Shown: piece after piece, positions 36,666 through 48,785 of the stretch | Layout of the letters: each line of letters begins with the position of its first letter | Numbering within the stretch: the stretch's first letter is position 1 | Origin: Liolophura sinensis | Taxonomy: Eukaryota; Mollusca; Polyplacophora; Chitonida; Chitonidae | Reading direction: 5' to 3' | Assembly (NCBI RefSeq): GCF_032854445.1 | Contig: NC_088303.1 | Location: forward strand, 11,725,501 to 11,789,500 | DNA: 64,000 bases | The notes under the pieces: generated by a model | What the model saw: only the letters and a program-made list of their open reading frames with translations | Told to the model about the DNA's origin: nothing | The model's database searches: none | Translations under genes and position numbers: made by a program

Positions 36666-38144
36666 AATAAAGCATTTTGATAAGTAACAGTCATACTTTA
36701 TCCTCTGCTTGCTAAGACTATGATAAAGTTTCGTCCAACAATACACATCTATGGAAGCCCACAAAGTGCATTATGTGTACCCACTTTATATCTAGAAATA
36801 ATACCAGTCTGTCTGGTGTAAACATACACAAATACATGCAAAAAAGTGACTGCACAAATAGTTCTCTGGAAGTCACTGCTTCTCACAAGCTATCTACAGG
36901 TAAATCCACAGAGACAAACATCACCTTTTTCAAGCCAATACTGCTAATAACATTTAGTGATTTTTTGGGCTGAGCCTTTACGCTGTCTTCAAAATTAGTC
37001 TAAAAATCTACCTCAGTGTTAGTCATCTCTGGTATACAGTTGAGTATATAAGAAAAAGACATAATTTGCATACAAACCTCCAAAAGGCTATAAACTGTCA
37101 CATAAGCTTCATGACTGACATCCTCAGTTTTTTGATATACTACATACATGTCCATGGATATTTTTACACAAACTGCCAAGTACATCATCAGTGACTAAGG
37201 ACTTCATTACAACATGTGTTGTAAATCTTCAACTTTTTCAACCACTAAAGCACTTTTTTCAGTGGAATTTATGCATACAATTATTATGAACATGACATCA
37301 GAATTGATTTGTTTGTGTTATTAAAGATGCAAGCTTCATAAAACTGTGCAAATTATTTCTCCACACCCCACAGTTTTCTGAAAATGTATTGGTTGCTAAG
37401 GCGATTGAAAAGGTTGAAGAATTGGAGTATCTATGTATATACATGTACATACTGCCAAGTAGCTTTCATCTGAGAGAAAAATGTAACTACAAATTCAAAT
37501 TGTCATGATCGTGACTTCCTGAATACTATTGTCACACAAGGACCTTCTGATGAAGGAGTCATAAGACTTCATTTCTTGTCCAAATCAATTCAGTTTCAAG
37601 TCATGTAGCTCAGTGACCAGTACTCAGGTAGCTGGTACTTAACAGTTGGGAAGTCCAGCATTGGGTGATCAACATCCACTGCTAGAGAATGATGTATATC
37701 ACAACTATGTCAAGACTTACATTCAGACAGATGGTAAGCTCACCGACTTGATGACGTAACTGTCAACCATACACCGCATCCGCCAATCAACTTGTTGATA
37801 TAACTACTTATCAAACAACACATAAGCCTATCAACTTGATGATGCAACTGTGAATCAAATAAAATCAATCAGCCAATCAACTTGTTGAAACTGTCAATCA
37901 TTTTGGCTTTTTTATCAGCACCAGTCAATTTTGTTTTGAGGTGACTGTACCAAATGTGAGAAGATGTCGCTATATCAACTCTTGTGATGGGGCAGACCAC
38001 TGTTTTCAAACCTCTTCATTTTTAAAAGGTACTCATCACTCATTGCCCAACCCTCCACATAATTCACTGCTACAAGAACTGTAAATGTCCATCGACATTG
38101 CTGTGCCCAGCCGGTGGACATGAGGTCACTTCTGAGGTCACCCC
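36666..38144. other. Zyxin-family 3' flank / probable 3' UTR
   Basis: Immediately follows the stop at 38145. At 37735-37900 a diffuse repeat of CAATCAACTTGTTGATA type occurs. No gene was seen. Confidence 0.45.
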
Positions 38145-41100
38145 TCATAGTTCTGTGGTCATCTTTGTGGTCATTGCCTGAATCCTCTTAGCATTACAGT
38201 TTTTACACAGAATGTGGTCATCCAGTGGGTAACAACCTCTTCCTTCAGCCTCTGAGGACAGTAGCATTCCACAGTCCTGACAGAACACAAACAAAAAAGC
38301 TGTGAACAATGTGACAAAGAGACAAGGGGAATAACTGGACCATTCCTTTAATACACCATACATGGACAAGTCCTCAAGTCTATGACTATGGTAACAGAAC
38401 CATGAAGGGGTTGACAATACAATATCGACATGCCCTGATTGAAATGTTGATGTCTTTGTATTATACATGTAGTTTATTCACCTTCTGGAACACAAAAACA
38501 CTGCAAATCTAAGCCAGTCAAAACTTACACATATCAAAATACCTGTATTGGAGTAGATAAATTTTAATCTGTGGCTACATTGTATATTGTACATGGTCCT
38601 TAGCTTCCGACTATTGTAGCAGCTCTGTACCCAAAAACCAGTTAAAGGGAGGCCACTCAATTGAAATTCAAAGAGACTATTTCAATCATTATAATACTCT
38701 GTCTGCTTGTGTAAAATAAAATTACTTTGGAGAGATTATGTTCCTGAAACTGACCAGTCCAGCAACAAACATCTTGTTCTGTTACTCACAAAGGATGGAA
38801 CAGCAGGGAAATGTATGTGTGTGTGCTTGCTGTGTTTTTGAGCTCACCTCACATCTGTAACAGTTGACATGGAAGCTCCTGTCCATGGCTACCACCCTCA
38901 CAGTCTCCTCGTTCCCAGGTTCTGGCATAATGGGGTGGTGACACACACAGCACCGAGGTGCAAATTTCCTGTGGGGGACACAACAGGTGTAAAATACAAG
39001 ACCAACACTATGTCATGAATTAAAGAAACAAATATGTATGATCAGACACTCGATACAGCTATATGCTTGTGCAAAATGGAGGTAAAAAATTGCTCTTGCT
39101 ATCACATATATGTACAGGTAAGCCAATAAAAACAATATACGCCTCAAATCAAAAACGTATACTGGTATACATGTTCTACTCGGTATACACATTTAACATG
39201 TACTCACTTGTGAAAATCTTCTATACAATGTATCTGATTGGTGGCATCCACAGTGAATGGTATTCCATCTAAGCTTTTCCCACAAACAACACATGTGAAA
39301 CAGGCCGGGTGGTATGGTTTTCCTGTGGCCCTCAGTAACTGAGACACAAGTTTACAAAACACACATGTAAAACAGGTTGGGTTTTGGGTTTTAATGTGGT
39401 TCTCAGTAACTGAGACACAAGTTTACGAAAACAGGCTAGGTGGTGGGGTTTCATGTGGCCTGCTTTCTCCGTAACTGAGCTAAGTTTACAAAACACACAT
39501 GTAAAACAGACTGGGTGGTGGGGCTTCCTTGTGGCCCTCATTAACTGAGACAAGTTTACAAAACACACAATGTCATGCCAATTCACATCTACCACAGTTA
39601 CTTCAGGATTTGATGTAGATTAACAACCAAAAGATGCTATAGAATAACATACACAAATGCTTATTTGATTTCTCTGTAAATATCCTATCAACATTTCTCC
39701 TTTACCACACCAGTGTAAGTTAAAAGTGACCACTGAGTAATTGTGAATGTTGATAAAGTGGAGCTACCCTATTTCCTCAACCTTTTCACAAAGGAAAGAG
39801 CAAATTTCCGTTCAAATTTAAGCACACCGTTCATTTGATTTTGGAGAAAAAACTACACCAGTTTGATTGACCAGTTTCAGGGCTTCACAAAAAGTCTAAT
39901 TTTATCAGTCAACACAGAATAATGCCTTCAGAGTATGTTTCATAAAACACCTAGCAAACGTGCAAAAAGTTTGAAGAATTACAGAATGTCCCCACACTTA
40001 CGATGCAGACCTGAGGGTATTCTACAGTGAACATGCATTTTACATAGATGAATCACAAACCCACATGTACTATAAAACCAATTTCTTATCAAGTGTTACT
40101 GCTCAACTTACCCTGTCTGTGATGATCTTGGAACACACCGAACATTTCTCTAGAGTGTTCTGTAAAACAAAAATTTATGGAAATATTATAAATTATGGGT
40201 CATATTCAGTCTGTTGACTAAATAAAACTCCAACTTCTGGTTATATTTATTCAATTCAGGTTGTTTTGGGAAGAAATATTAAAAATTTTTTACAATGAAA
40301 TCATGACACACAGAAAGTTTCTTTGGTCTCCGCCAGTTTTTGCAAATAAATTTCAACCTTTCAACCTACATACCTCATATCCTTTTATAAACTGAGTAAC
40401 AGGCTTTAGAACCATATATTTCCTAAGCCATTAATGCATGACCATTTTATCTTGATGCATGACTGAATCATATTGTTTGAATGTGATGTTGAGACCAGAT
40501 GTGCATGTTTTGAAGTTCAGTCAGGCTCGATTGATGCTCTTGGTTTTAAGCTTTCTGGACAAGTCTTCACACCTCACTGGACAGAGTTTGTTTTACAGGG
40601 TATAACAGTGGTCTCCGACGTGAGATGACTTACACCTCTCAGCCAGTGTGCGTCTAAGACAGGTAGAATAATTAATAAAAATAATTAATTAATTATGAAC
40701 CAAAATGTCAATGTTACTGTCTTGCTCACGGAATATGTTCAGTCTGTTTCTAATGTATACCTAGGCAGAAACCCGTGAGTTACCCAAACAGCATCTGGAA
40801 GTCATGACGTATTAACATGTGTAATATAACTTTAAACATCAACTATATCACAGCAGTAAATCTCTTGACAACTGAACCTACAAACATTAAGTGATGGACA
40901 AGACCACGCAAACTGAGCTGAGTTCAGAATGACAACAGTGAATGGCAGGTACACTGAGTCAATCAGTCAGGGCCCTGACAACATTACTACACACACAAAG
41001 TTTCCAGACACACATTTACAACTACCAGCACTTACAGTACAAAGACAATATTCTCTGATCGTACTCACCAGATAGCACTCTTCACAATAGGGCTTGTTCT

Positions 41101-44100
41101 CCATGGAGTAGAATGGAAGGCCTCTCAACATTTTTGCTGAAGAAAGATACAACACAGCTCTACTAAACACATGTAATCAACAAGATTTTCTGCTGCTCAA
41201 AATGGTCAATTTTATTTTCACAAATTCAATAAATGTCAAGTGACTATTATATCATATTTTCAACAACTATCAAATAACAATACTGTATAGTAATACAGTA
41301 CAAAGTAAACCTGGTTCTGAAACTCTTATCTTGTGATAATATGAAAGGCAAAGAATTTTTTCATTTTTCCAACTTAATAAAATGCCTTTGAAACTTTGAA
41401 TTCTATGATAACTTTTACTGGGACCAGAAACACGAAGACATTTAGACCACAACTGCTCACCACGATGCGCAAACAGCCCAGGGGCAGACAACTCCTAATA
41501 CAGATCAAAATGTGAAAAATAGCCTGAGAGATCATTTTGCACACTTTGTGTGAGTTTTAAGAATCCTTTATTCAAGAACTGCAGAGAAATGCTCTGCACA
41601 AACCTGAGGGAGATGGATGGAAAAAACAATCACTATGTTCCCCTCACTAGATACATACAACAGTTGACACAGATGAAGCATGTGATGTGGTACACCTGGC
41701 CATAGCTGTACACCCATTATTTTCCCCCAATAAGTTTTAATCATTATCTATTGGATACTTACTACAGTTGACACAGATGAAGCATGTGATGTGGTACACC
41801 TGGCCATAGCTGTACACCCATTATTCTCCCCCAATAAGTGTTAATCATTATCTATTGGATACTTACTACAGTTGACACAGATGAAGCATGTGATGTGGTA
41901 CACCTGGCCATAGCTGTACACCCATTATTTTCCCCCAATAAGTTTTAATCATTATCTATTGGATACTTACTACAGTTGACACAGATGAAGCATGTGATGT
42001 GGTACACCTGGCCATAGCTGTACACCCATTATTTTCCCCCAATAAGTGTTAATTAATATCTACTGGATACTTACTACAGTTGACACAGATGAAGCATGTG
42101 ATGTGGTACACCTGGTCCATGGCTGTACACCCATTATTCTCCCCAATCACCTGTTTGCCACACTTGGCACACATTCCTAAATACAAAACAGAGTATACAC
42201 CACCTGCAATAAAGTTGCTGAATTCTGAACCCATACACTAACACAAACATGGCACTTGATCTGTGAGACAATGAACTTCATTCAGTTACACTATGGAGGT
42301 ATATAATGAAGGAGGAATGACTAAGACTGTGTTCAATGTATGATACCAACACAGCAGGGTATATACCTCCATGGTTACACACACTTATACTGCAGTTTTA
42401 TTTCAGAGAGCAAACAGAAACGTGAAAGTTAATTATTTATTTATTTATTTGATTGGTGTTTTATGCCATACTCAAGAATATTTCACTTATACCACGGCAG
42501 CCAGCATTATGCTGGGTGGAAACCAGGCAGAGCCCAGGGGAAAAGCCACAACCATCTGGAGATTGCTGGCAGACCTTCCCACATACGGCCGGAAAGGAAT
42601 GAAATTTATTTAGTCCTAATGCCAATCAATTTATTTAAGGATGCTGGCAATGACATACAAATATACACTTACATTCTAATTCATGCCCTAAACAGAGTTC
42701 CTGTAAAGTTTGGCCCTGTAGTTTAGAAGAGGTTATGACAATAATATATATAAATGTGTGGGGGACACCACAAAGTGTGTATTATTATCTTAATATGGTG
42801 GAAGGTAAAAAAAAAAAATAAGCTCCATGGCTACCACCCTCACAGTCTCCTCGTTCCCACATACGAATGTGTGGTCGTATGACAAACCGTTAACTTCTGC
42901 AACTTTTTATGTGTACTGTTTTTAAGCTTCAGATTACCAAAAAAGTCAGGATCTCCGGCAGACTCCATGTTCTGTAGAAGTAGGTTAGTGAGTGCATCCA
43001 CCTCTGCCTCTTTCCCCGCAGAGTTTGATGCCTCGCTCAGCTTGGTGGGCCCTGCGGCATGGTACTGCATGCCGGAGCTGACTTGTCCAGAGGTGCTTGG
43101 GCGGGTAAAGGCCGGCTGAGGGGGTGAGGGTTTAGGTGCAGGGGCGTATCCAGACCCGCCATGGCTGGGCAGTCCACTGACGTCTGCGTAAGAGGAGCTG
43201 ACAGAGTGGGAGTGGGCAGGGGATGGGTTGGACGTAGGCGATGAGCCATACAGGACCTTGGTATGAGTCTGGTCTTTGTTGCGATAGTCTCCTCCAGGCG
43301 CTGCCCGCGGATAGTCTGGCTGGTTGTTATAGGAGTTGGCTGGGTTACCGTAGCTCGTCTGGGCCGAGTAGCCTGTGCCGGTTGTGCGGACTGACACAGG
43401 CTGGCCGTGTGAGGGGTAGGAGTCATATTGCCCTGGAGGTGGGGGAGGAGGGTAGTCCTCATCAGCATAGTGGTAGGCGCGGCCCTGGTCCAGGGGAGGG
43501 GGTGGGGGGAAGGCTGGATCGTCTCCATACCCCATCTGGCCTTGGGGAGGGGGTGGTGGGGGGAAGTCATCCTCCTGCTGTACATGGTAATTCACCGACC
43601 TGTATGAGACACCTGAAAGTAGAGCAACAGAAAGACATGCGCCATGATACACATATAAACCTGCTATTATACATGTGTCATTACATGTGTATGTACCATA
43701 CACACTACTGCAACCAGCCGAGTTTCACATGTGCACATACCTGAGGTAAAGCATGTCTCAGTTACAGTACTCAATGTTATCAATTAATCCTTTTAGAAAT
43801 TACATGCGTATCATTAATATGATTACACTAAAACAAATGTCACCACAATAACCTTTTCACAAAAACTGAAGATTAAAACTACTTCATCACATTTAAATCA
43901 TCACTTTTGCAAGACTGATAAAATTTTTCTTGACATAGGCATCATCAGCAGGTAAAAGTGACAACAGTGCCTTCAATACTACACAGTTTTAATTTGATTC
44001 ACTACAATATTTTCAATTTACATTCATTACATTACTGGTTACATGCATTTGTTTTTGTTTTAATACCAGCATTTTCTCATGACAAAGGCGATTTGGGAAT

Positions 44101-47100
44101 CTGGAATAATAGTCTCCAGTGGGCAATCTTATAAAATAACAGACTGGAAATTCATTACGCAGGATTACAATGAAGCTTGCTTCAGGCATTTTTCAGATTT
44201 ACAAAGGTTAGCGGGCAGAACTCATACTTATCAATCATGCCAAACATACGGGAAAATGCATGAACATTTTTAGCTTAGATTTTTCAGATAAAAATCCTGT
44301 CTGACACTTAGGCACTTTAGACAATTTTTGACACTTTTTAGACATTACCTACTGGAAGTCATGAAAGGATGTGGTTTTCAGGCACCTGAATATTATACTG
44401 TAAAGGTGATTTGATGGTGATGCTTAATGTTTGTTCCAACCCAAAATAGAAGAGAACAATGGGAAACCAGGGACTGAAGTTTCATGCTATGTTGGACTGA
44501 GAGACTGAGACGTGGTAAAAGAACTAACTACACCTATAGAAACACAAACACAGTATGTCTGCAGTAAACAAAACACATGCAACAAATGTAAAATACAATT
44601 TGAAAGAATTACAACAGTAACAACATCAACTAGAGATGAAAGATTCACGACACCACACACAAATGATATACTAAACAAAACTAAGATATACACACCTGCA
44701 CATACGACACACTTATCAGTGTACTATTTATCCACCATAACAGAAATGTAGCATATGATAGTCAATGTACCATAACACAAATGTAGTGTACAATGGTCAA
44801 TGTGACATAACAGAAATGTAGTGTACAATGGTCACAATGGTCAATGTGACATAACAGAAATGTAGTGTACAATGGTCACAATGGTCAATGTGACATAACA
44901 GAAATGTAGTGTACAATGGTCACACTGGTTAATGTGACATAACAGAAATGTAGTGTACAATGGTCACAATGGTCAATGTGACATAACAGAAATGTAGTGT
45001 ACAATGGTCACAATGGTCAATGTGACATAACAGAAATGTAGTGTACAATGGTCACAATTGTCAATGTGACATAACAGAAATGTAGTGTACAATGGTCACA
45101 ATGGTTAATGTGACATAACAGAAATGTAGTGTACAATGGTCACAATGGTCAATGTGACATAACAGAAATGTAGTGTACAATGGTCACAATTGTCAATGTG
45201 ACATAACAGAAATGTAGTGTACAATGGTCACAATGGTCAATGTGACATAACAGAAATTTAGTGTACAATGGTCACAATGGTCAATGTGACATAACAGAAA
45301 TGTAGTGTAAAATGGTCAATGTACCATAACAGAAATGTAGCATAAGATAGTCAATGTACCATAACAGAAATGTAGTGTACAATGGTCACAATGGTCAATG
45401 TGACATAACAGAAATGTAGTGTACAATGGTCACAATTGTCAATGTGACATAACAGAAATGTAGTGTAAAATGGTCAATGTACCATAACAGAAATGTAGCA
45501 TATGATAATCAATGTACCATAACAGAAATGTAGTGTACAATGGTCACAATGGTCAATGTGACATAACAGAAATGTAGTGTACAATGGTCACAATTGTCAA
45601 TGTGACATAACAGAAATGTAGTGTACAATGGTCACAATGGTCAATGTGACATAACAGAAATGTAGTGTAAAATGGTCAATGTACCATAACAGAAATGTAG
45701 CATATGATAATCAATGTACCATAACAGAAATGTAGTGTACAATGGTCACAATGGTCAATGTGACATAACAAAAATGCAGTGCACAATGGTCAATGTACTG
45801 TAACAGAAATACACTGTACGATGGTCCATGTACCGTGACAGAAATGCAGTGTATAATTGTCAATGTACGTAAACAGAAATGTAGTGCAGGATGGTCAATG
45901 TACCGTAGACAGAAATGTAGTGTACATGTATGACAGTCAATGTACCATAACAGAAATGCAGTGCGCGGTGGTCAATGTACTATGAGAGAAATGTAGTGTA
46001 GGGAGGTCAATGTACAATAGCAGAAACGTGGTGTATTATGGTCAATATACCGTAACAGAAATGTGGAATGTGATGATCAATGTACCCAATAACAGAAAGC
46101 GGTCGATGGGCAACAAACCATGAAACAATGACACAATAAAAAAAGGAATAAAACAAAACTAGAAGGCACTCCGACAGCACAGTCATCAGCCACTATTAAA
46201 TGTACAAATGCTCAAACTACAATCAAAGGGACAATACTCATCACAATACTCAAAAGGACATCACATAGAGTACTGCCATCACGCAATACCTAATGGTGAA
46301 ACACTTCAGTGATCCTGATCCAGTACAACCAAAATTTAGTTTATTCATGGTTGTAGGCCCCAAGGCCAAACTTTGCACAAACTTTCATCTAATTCCACAA
46401 TATAACATTTTCTATGAAGTTGTTGACAGACAGAAAGGTGGAAAAATAAACAAACAACACAAACCTAATTGGTGGAGGGAGTATATACTCTAAGCACTGT
46501 AAACAAATACCACAAAACTACAGCAGAAGAAACAGCATGATAATCTACACTGTGGATGACAATCAGAACACCTACATGTGTATCAGGGTAAAAGAAAATG
46601 CTTAAATCTATAATGAGAAGGAATAAAGAGAACACCAGCTGATGGGACATTCATGCAATCAAGAGGTCAAGGGTCAACCAGAAAACTTACCTTTCCCAGG
46701 AGCTGAAAGTGACAACACAACAAACACTGGGGATGAGGGCATCCAAAAGACAAACATAACATAAACTCTACATGTATACATGTATGTAAGGATCCAAAAT
46801 TATCATAATCTATGTTTATAAAAGTAAGAGATGCAACATTTATTACATGCACGTGCCTTTGTCAGTATGCAGGGAACTATTGTATATTTTATACTGTGTG
46901 TATACTGTGAATATATACTTGTTAACTATATATGAGGTATTTAATTAAAAAATAACTTCTACTGGAATTTAATCATTCTGTTTTTGTATGACACTATTAT
47001 ATAAAGTTATCTCCCCTTAAATGCATAAGCTGGGTATTTCGAAACACATCCCTGTTAAACCCTTCAAAACCTTTTTGCATTAACAAGTTTTAGAAATCAA

Positions 47101-47557
47101 ATATAGTTGGAGGTCTGTTTAAATCATGCAAAACTGGAGGAAACAAACACTATGAAATCACCGAACAAATATGTGGTGTGGATTGTAAAACAGTACAACA
47201 CCCACGCTATGTGTAAATGAACAACTGAATCTGAGGAATGAGCAAGACAAACTTTATACAATACCAGTACAAAAACATAACATTCGACCAAATCTATTAT
47301 TTTTCTGATTTCAAAATCAACATTATATATTGTATATCTATGTTTACACAATAACCATGTACAGTAATGTACGTTATACAGAAATCGATTAATAATGGTC
47401 ATATATTAATCACGCTACCTGGCCTGTAAGGTTTAGGGGCATCATGCTGTGGTTTGGGTCTGGGGGCAAGCCCAGGTGGCAGGGCTCCATGCTGGTTCTG
47501 CTCCTGTATCATCATGTAGCCAAACTCTCTCTCCAAACCAGTTGCTGGTTTAGCCAT
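38145..47557 (-). CDS. Zyx: Zyxin/LPP/TRIP6 family focal-adhesion LIM protein, 8 coding exons
   Basis: Zyxin-family proteins link actin and Ena/VASP to cell-matrix and cell-cell adhesions and shuttle to the nucleus. Exons are 47557-47419, 43612-42938, 42176-42075, 41136-41069, 40159-40112, 39338-39208, 38968-38848 and 38276-38145. All are GT-AG and in phase, for 471 residues (human TRIP6 is of similar length). The proline-rich half has FPPPPP motifs at 63 and 81 (EVH1 ligands) and a leucine-rich export-like segment at 251-262. LIM1 ligands are C274, C277, H296, C299, C302, C305, C323, C326. LIM2 ligands are C334, C337, H354, C357, C360, C363, C382, D385. LIM3 ligands are C394, C397, H421, C424, C427, C430, C452, C455. 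The C-terminal TTEL fits a class I PDZ ligand, as in LPP. The start ATG lies one base after a CTGTTACAG acceptor, so the 5' UTR is spliced. Pieces of four exons recur in the introns (separate entries). Confidence 0.93.
39339..39580 (-). repeat. Three partial copies of the LIM2 exon upstream of the real one
   Basis: Units of about 65-71 bp repeat the acceptor region and the first ~50 nt of exon 39208-39338 (residues like [14 protein letters not shown] in one frame). The copies carry base changes and indels, and none continues into the rest of the LIM finger, so they are exon relics. Confidence 0.85.
41660..42060 (-). repeat. Four extra 104-bp copies of the LIM1 exon 3' part with donor
   Basis: The CAGTTGACACAGATGAAGCA stretch of the real exon (42077) recurs at 41973, 41869, 41765 and 41662. 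Each copy has about 70 nt of exon, the GTAAGT donor (degenerate in the last) and about 30 nt of intron. All share a one-base deletion relative to the real exon (CATGGACCAGG read as TATGGCCAGG), which breaks the frame. They lack an acceptor and the first CxxC of the finger. Confidence 0.92.
42424..42605 (-). mobile_element. Group B SINE, 5'-truncated
   Basis: Minus-strand copy in a zyxin intron, with the AAAT tail at the left, the CACCAATCAAAT end and body GGTTTCCACCCAGCATAATG. The tRNA head is absent. Confidence 0.8.
42824..42858 (-). pseudogene. Displaced fragment of the zyxin LIM3 exon
   Basis: 35 nt starting CCATGGCTACCACCCTCACA (plus strand) match exactly a segment of the exon at 38848-38968, about 4 kb away (minus-strand residues [11 protein letters not shown]). 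The fragment sits about 80 bp beyond the donor of the proline-rich exon. No splice sites accompany it. Confidence 0.8.
43613..44739. other. Zyxin intron 1, unique part
   Basis: AT-rich intron next to the acceptor of the proline-rich exon. No gene was recognised. Confidence 0.6.
44740..46100. repeat. 44-bp tandem array in zyxin intron 1
   Basis: About 30 copies of a unit with CATAACAGAAATGTAGTGTA and CAATGGTCACAATGGTCAATG. Shorter variant units lacking CACAATGGT recur in blocks (near 45310, 45470, 45670), and the right end is diverged. Confidence 0.92.
46101..47418. other. Zyxin intron 1, right part
   Basis: Unique AT-rich sequence up to the donor at 47414-47418. Nothing recognised. Confidence 0.6.
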
Positions 47558-48218
47558 CCTGTAACAGATGGTAGACAATATTGTATTGCATGACCTGCGG
47601 CAGAGAGATACAAGTATGGGTGTATCATATACAACAAGGCCCTTCTTGAGTCACAAAACTCTCTCTCCAAACCAGTCGCTGGTTTAGCGATCCTGTAACA
47701 GATGGTAGACAAAATTGCAACACATGATCTGGGGTAGCGAGATACATGTATGGGTGTCTCATGTAAAACAAAGCCTTCAGGACTAAATATCCAGCATGTA
47801 ACAAAACCTCTCTCCAAACCAGTCGCTGCTTTAGCCATCCTGTCACAGACAATATGCAATATTGTAACACATGATCTGGGGCAGAGAGATACATGTATGG
47901 GTGTACCAGAAGGTCTTCCAGAACTACATCATGTAACTAACCTCTCTCAACCAGTCACTGCTTTCACCATCTTGTACCACACAACAAGCAATTTTATAAC
48001 ACATGATCTGGAGCAGCGAAATATGGGTGTAACTGTACAAGTAAACTTTCCAGAAATTTGCCATGTAACCAAACTAATTCATCCAGTCATCGGTTTAGCC
48101 ACTGGTCCAGGACTACATCATGTAACAAAGCTCTCTCAACCAGTCATTGGTTTAGCCATCCTGAAATAGACAATAGGCAATACTGTAACACATGATCTGG
48201 AGAAGAGAGATACATGTG

Positions 48219-48251
<33 letters not shown>

Positions 48252-48330
48252 AGTTTGGCCCACCAGAACTACATCATGTAACCAGTCCCTCTTTCTAAAC
48301 CAGTCGCTGGACGAGCAATCCAGTGATGAC
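47519..48330 (-). repeat. Tandem copies of the zyxin start-codon exon with acceptor
   Basis: A unit of about 133-146 bp, consisting of the acceptor, the first ~13 codons and ~100 bp of upstream intron, recurs upstream of the real start. CCAAACCAG-like cores lie at 47533 (real), 47668, 47814, about 47947, 48080, 48135 and 48297. The 47814 copy keeps both the AG acceptor and an ATG followed by AKAATGLERG. Others have lost the ATG (ATC at 47697) or are badly diverged. Confidence 0.88.
48221..48249. repeat. (TG)n microsatellite
   Basis: A pure TG run inside the start-exon duplication block, between its sixth and seventh copies. Confidence 0.9.
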
Positions 48331-48552
48331 CCTCAAGCAGTCAGTCAATGACAGTGTAGTACAGCCTGAAGAAGAGAAATACAGTATTTGTATGGATGTA
48401 CCAGGACAACAAGAAACACTTATTTCATCGACATGTAGAGCTCTGCAAGGAAGGAAGTAACTTCTATCACTATTATACATCTACAAGTCACTCTGACTTC
48501 ATGACATCCTCTTGGTGCATCCGGCTACAACATGCATACAACATGATGTCCC

Positions 48553-48785
48553 TTTAATTTATTTGACTGACCTGTGTTTTAATACTCAAGAATTTTTCTC
48601 TCAGTGGTTAGTTTTATAGGCAGAGTGCCCAAAGTGAACACCACCATCCTATTTCAGGTACATGACAAACTCCCTTGACGCAACAGCAGAACCTGCAAGA
48701 GCTGGTTTTGAACACACAACCTCACGGGTATTATAAATAAAGTGTCTGACAGTCTCACCAAGGAAGTTCAAAGGTTCTCTTTTTA
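48553..48785 (-). mobile_element. Old group B-like SINE
   Basis: Tail side has TTTATTTGACTG and ACTCAAGAATTTTTCTCTCA. On the plus strand the other end has a B-box-like TTTTGAACACACAACC and a decayed tRNA head. Strongly diverged. Confidence 0.5.

Noticed and set aside
43037-43744. Long alternative frames overlapping the proline-rich zyxin exon
   Set aside because: Shadow frames in a GC-rich coding exon. The zyxin frame has conserved FPPPPP motifs and exact splice phases.
47512-47894. Apparent 89-115 residue proteins upstream of the zyxin start
   Set aside because: They are read-throughs of tandem copies of the start exon and its intron, with the repeated GLERE peptide from the real exon.
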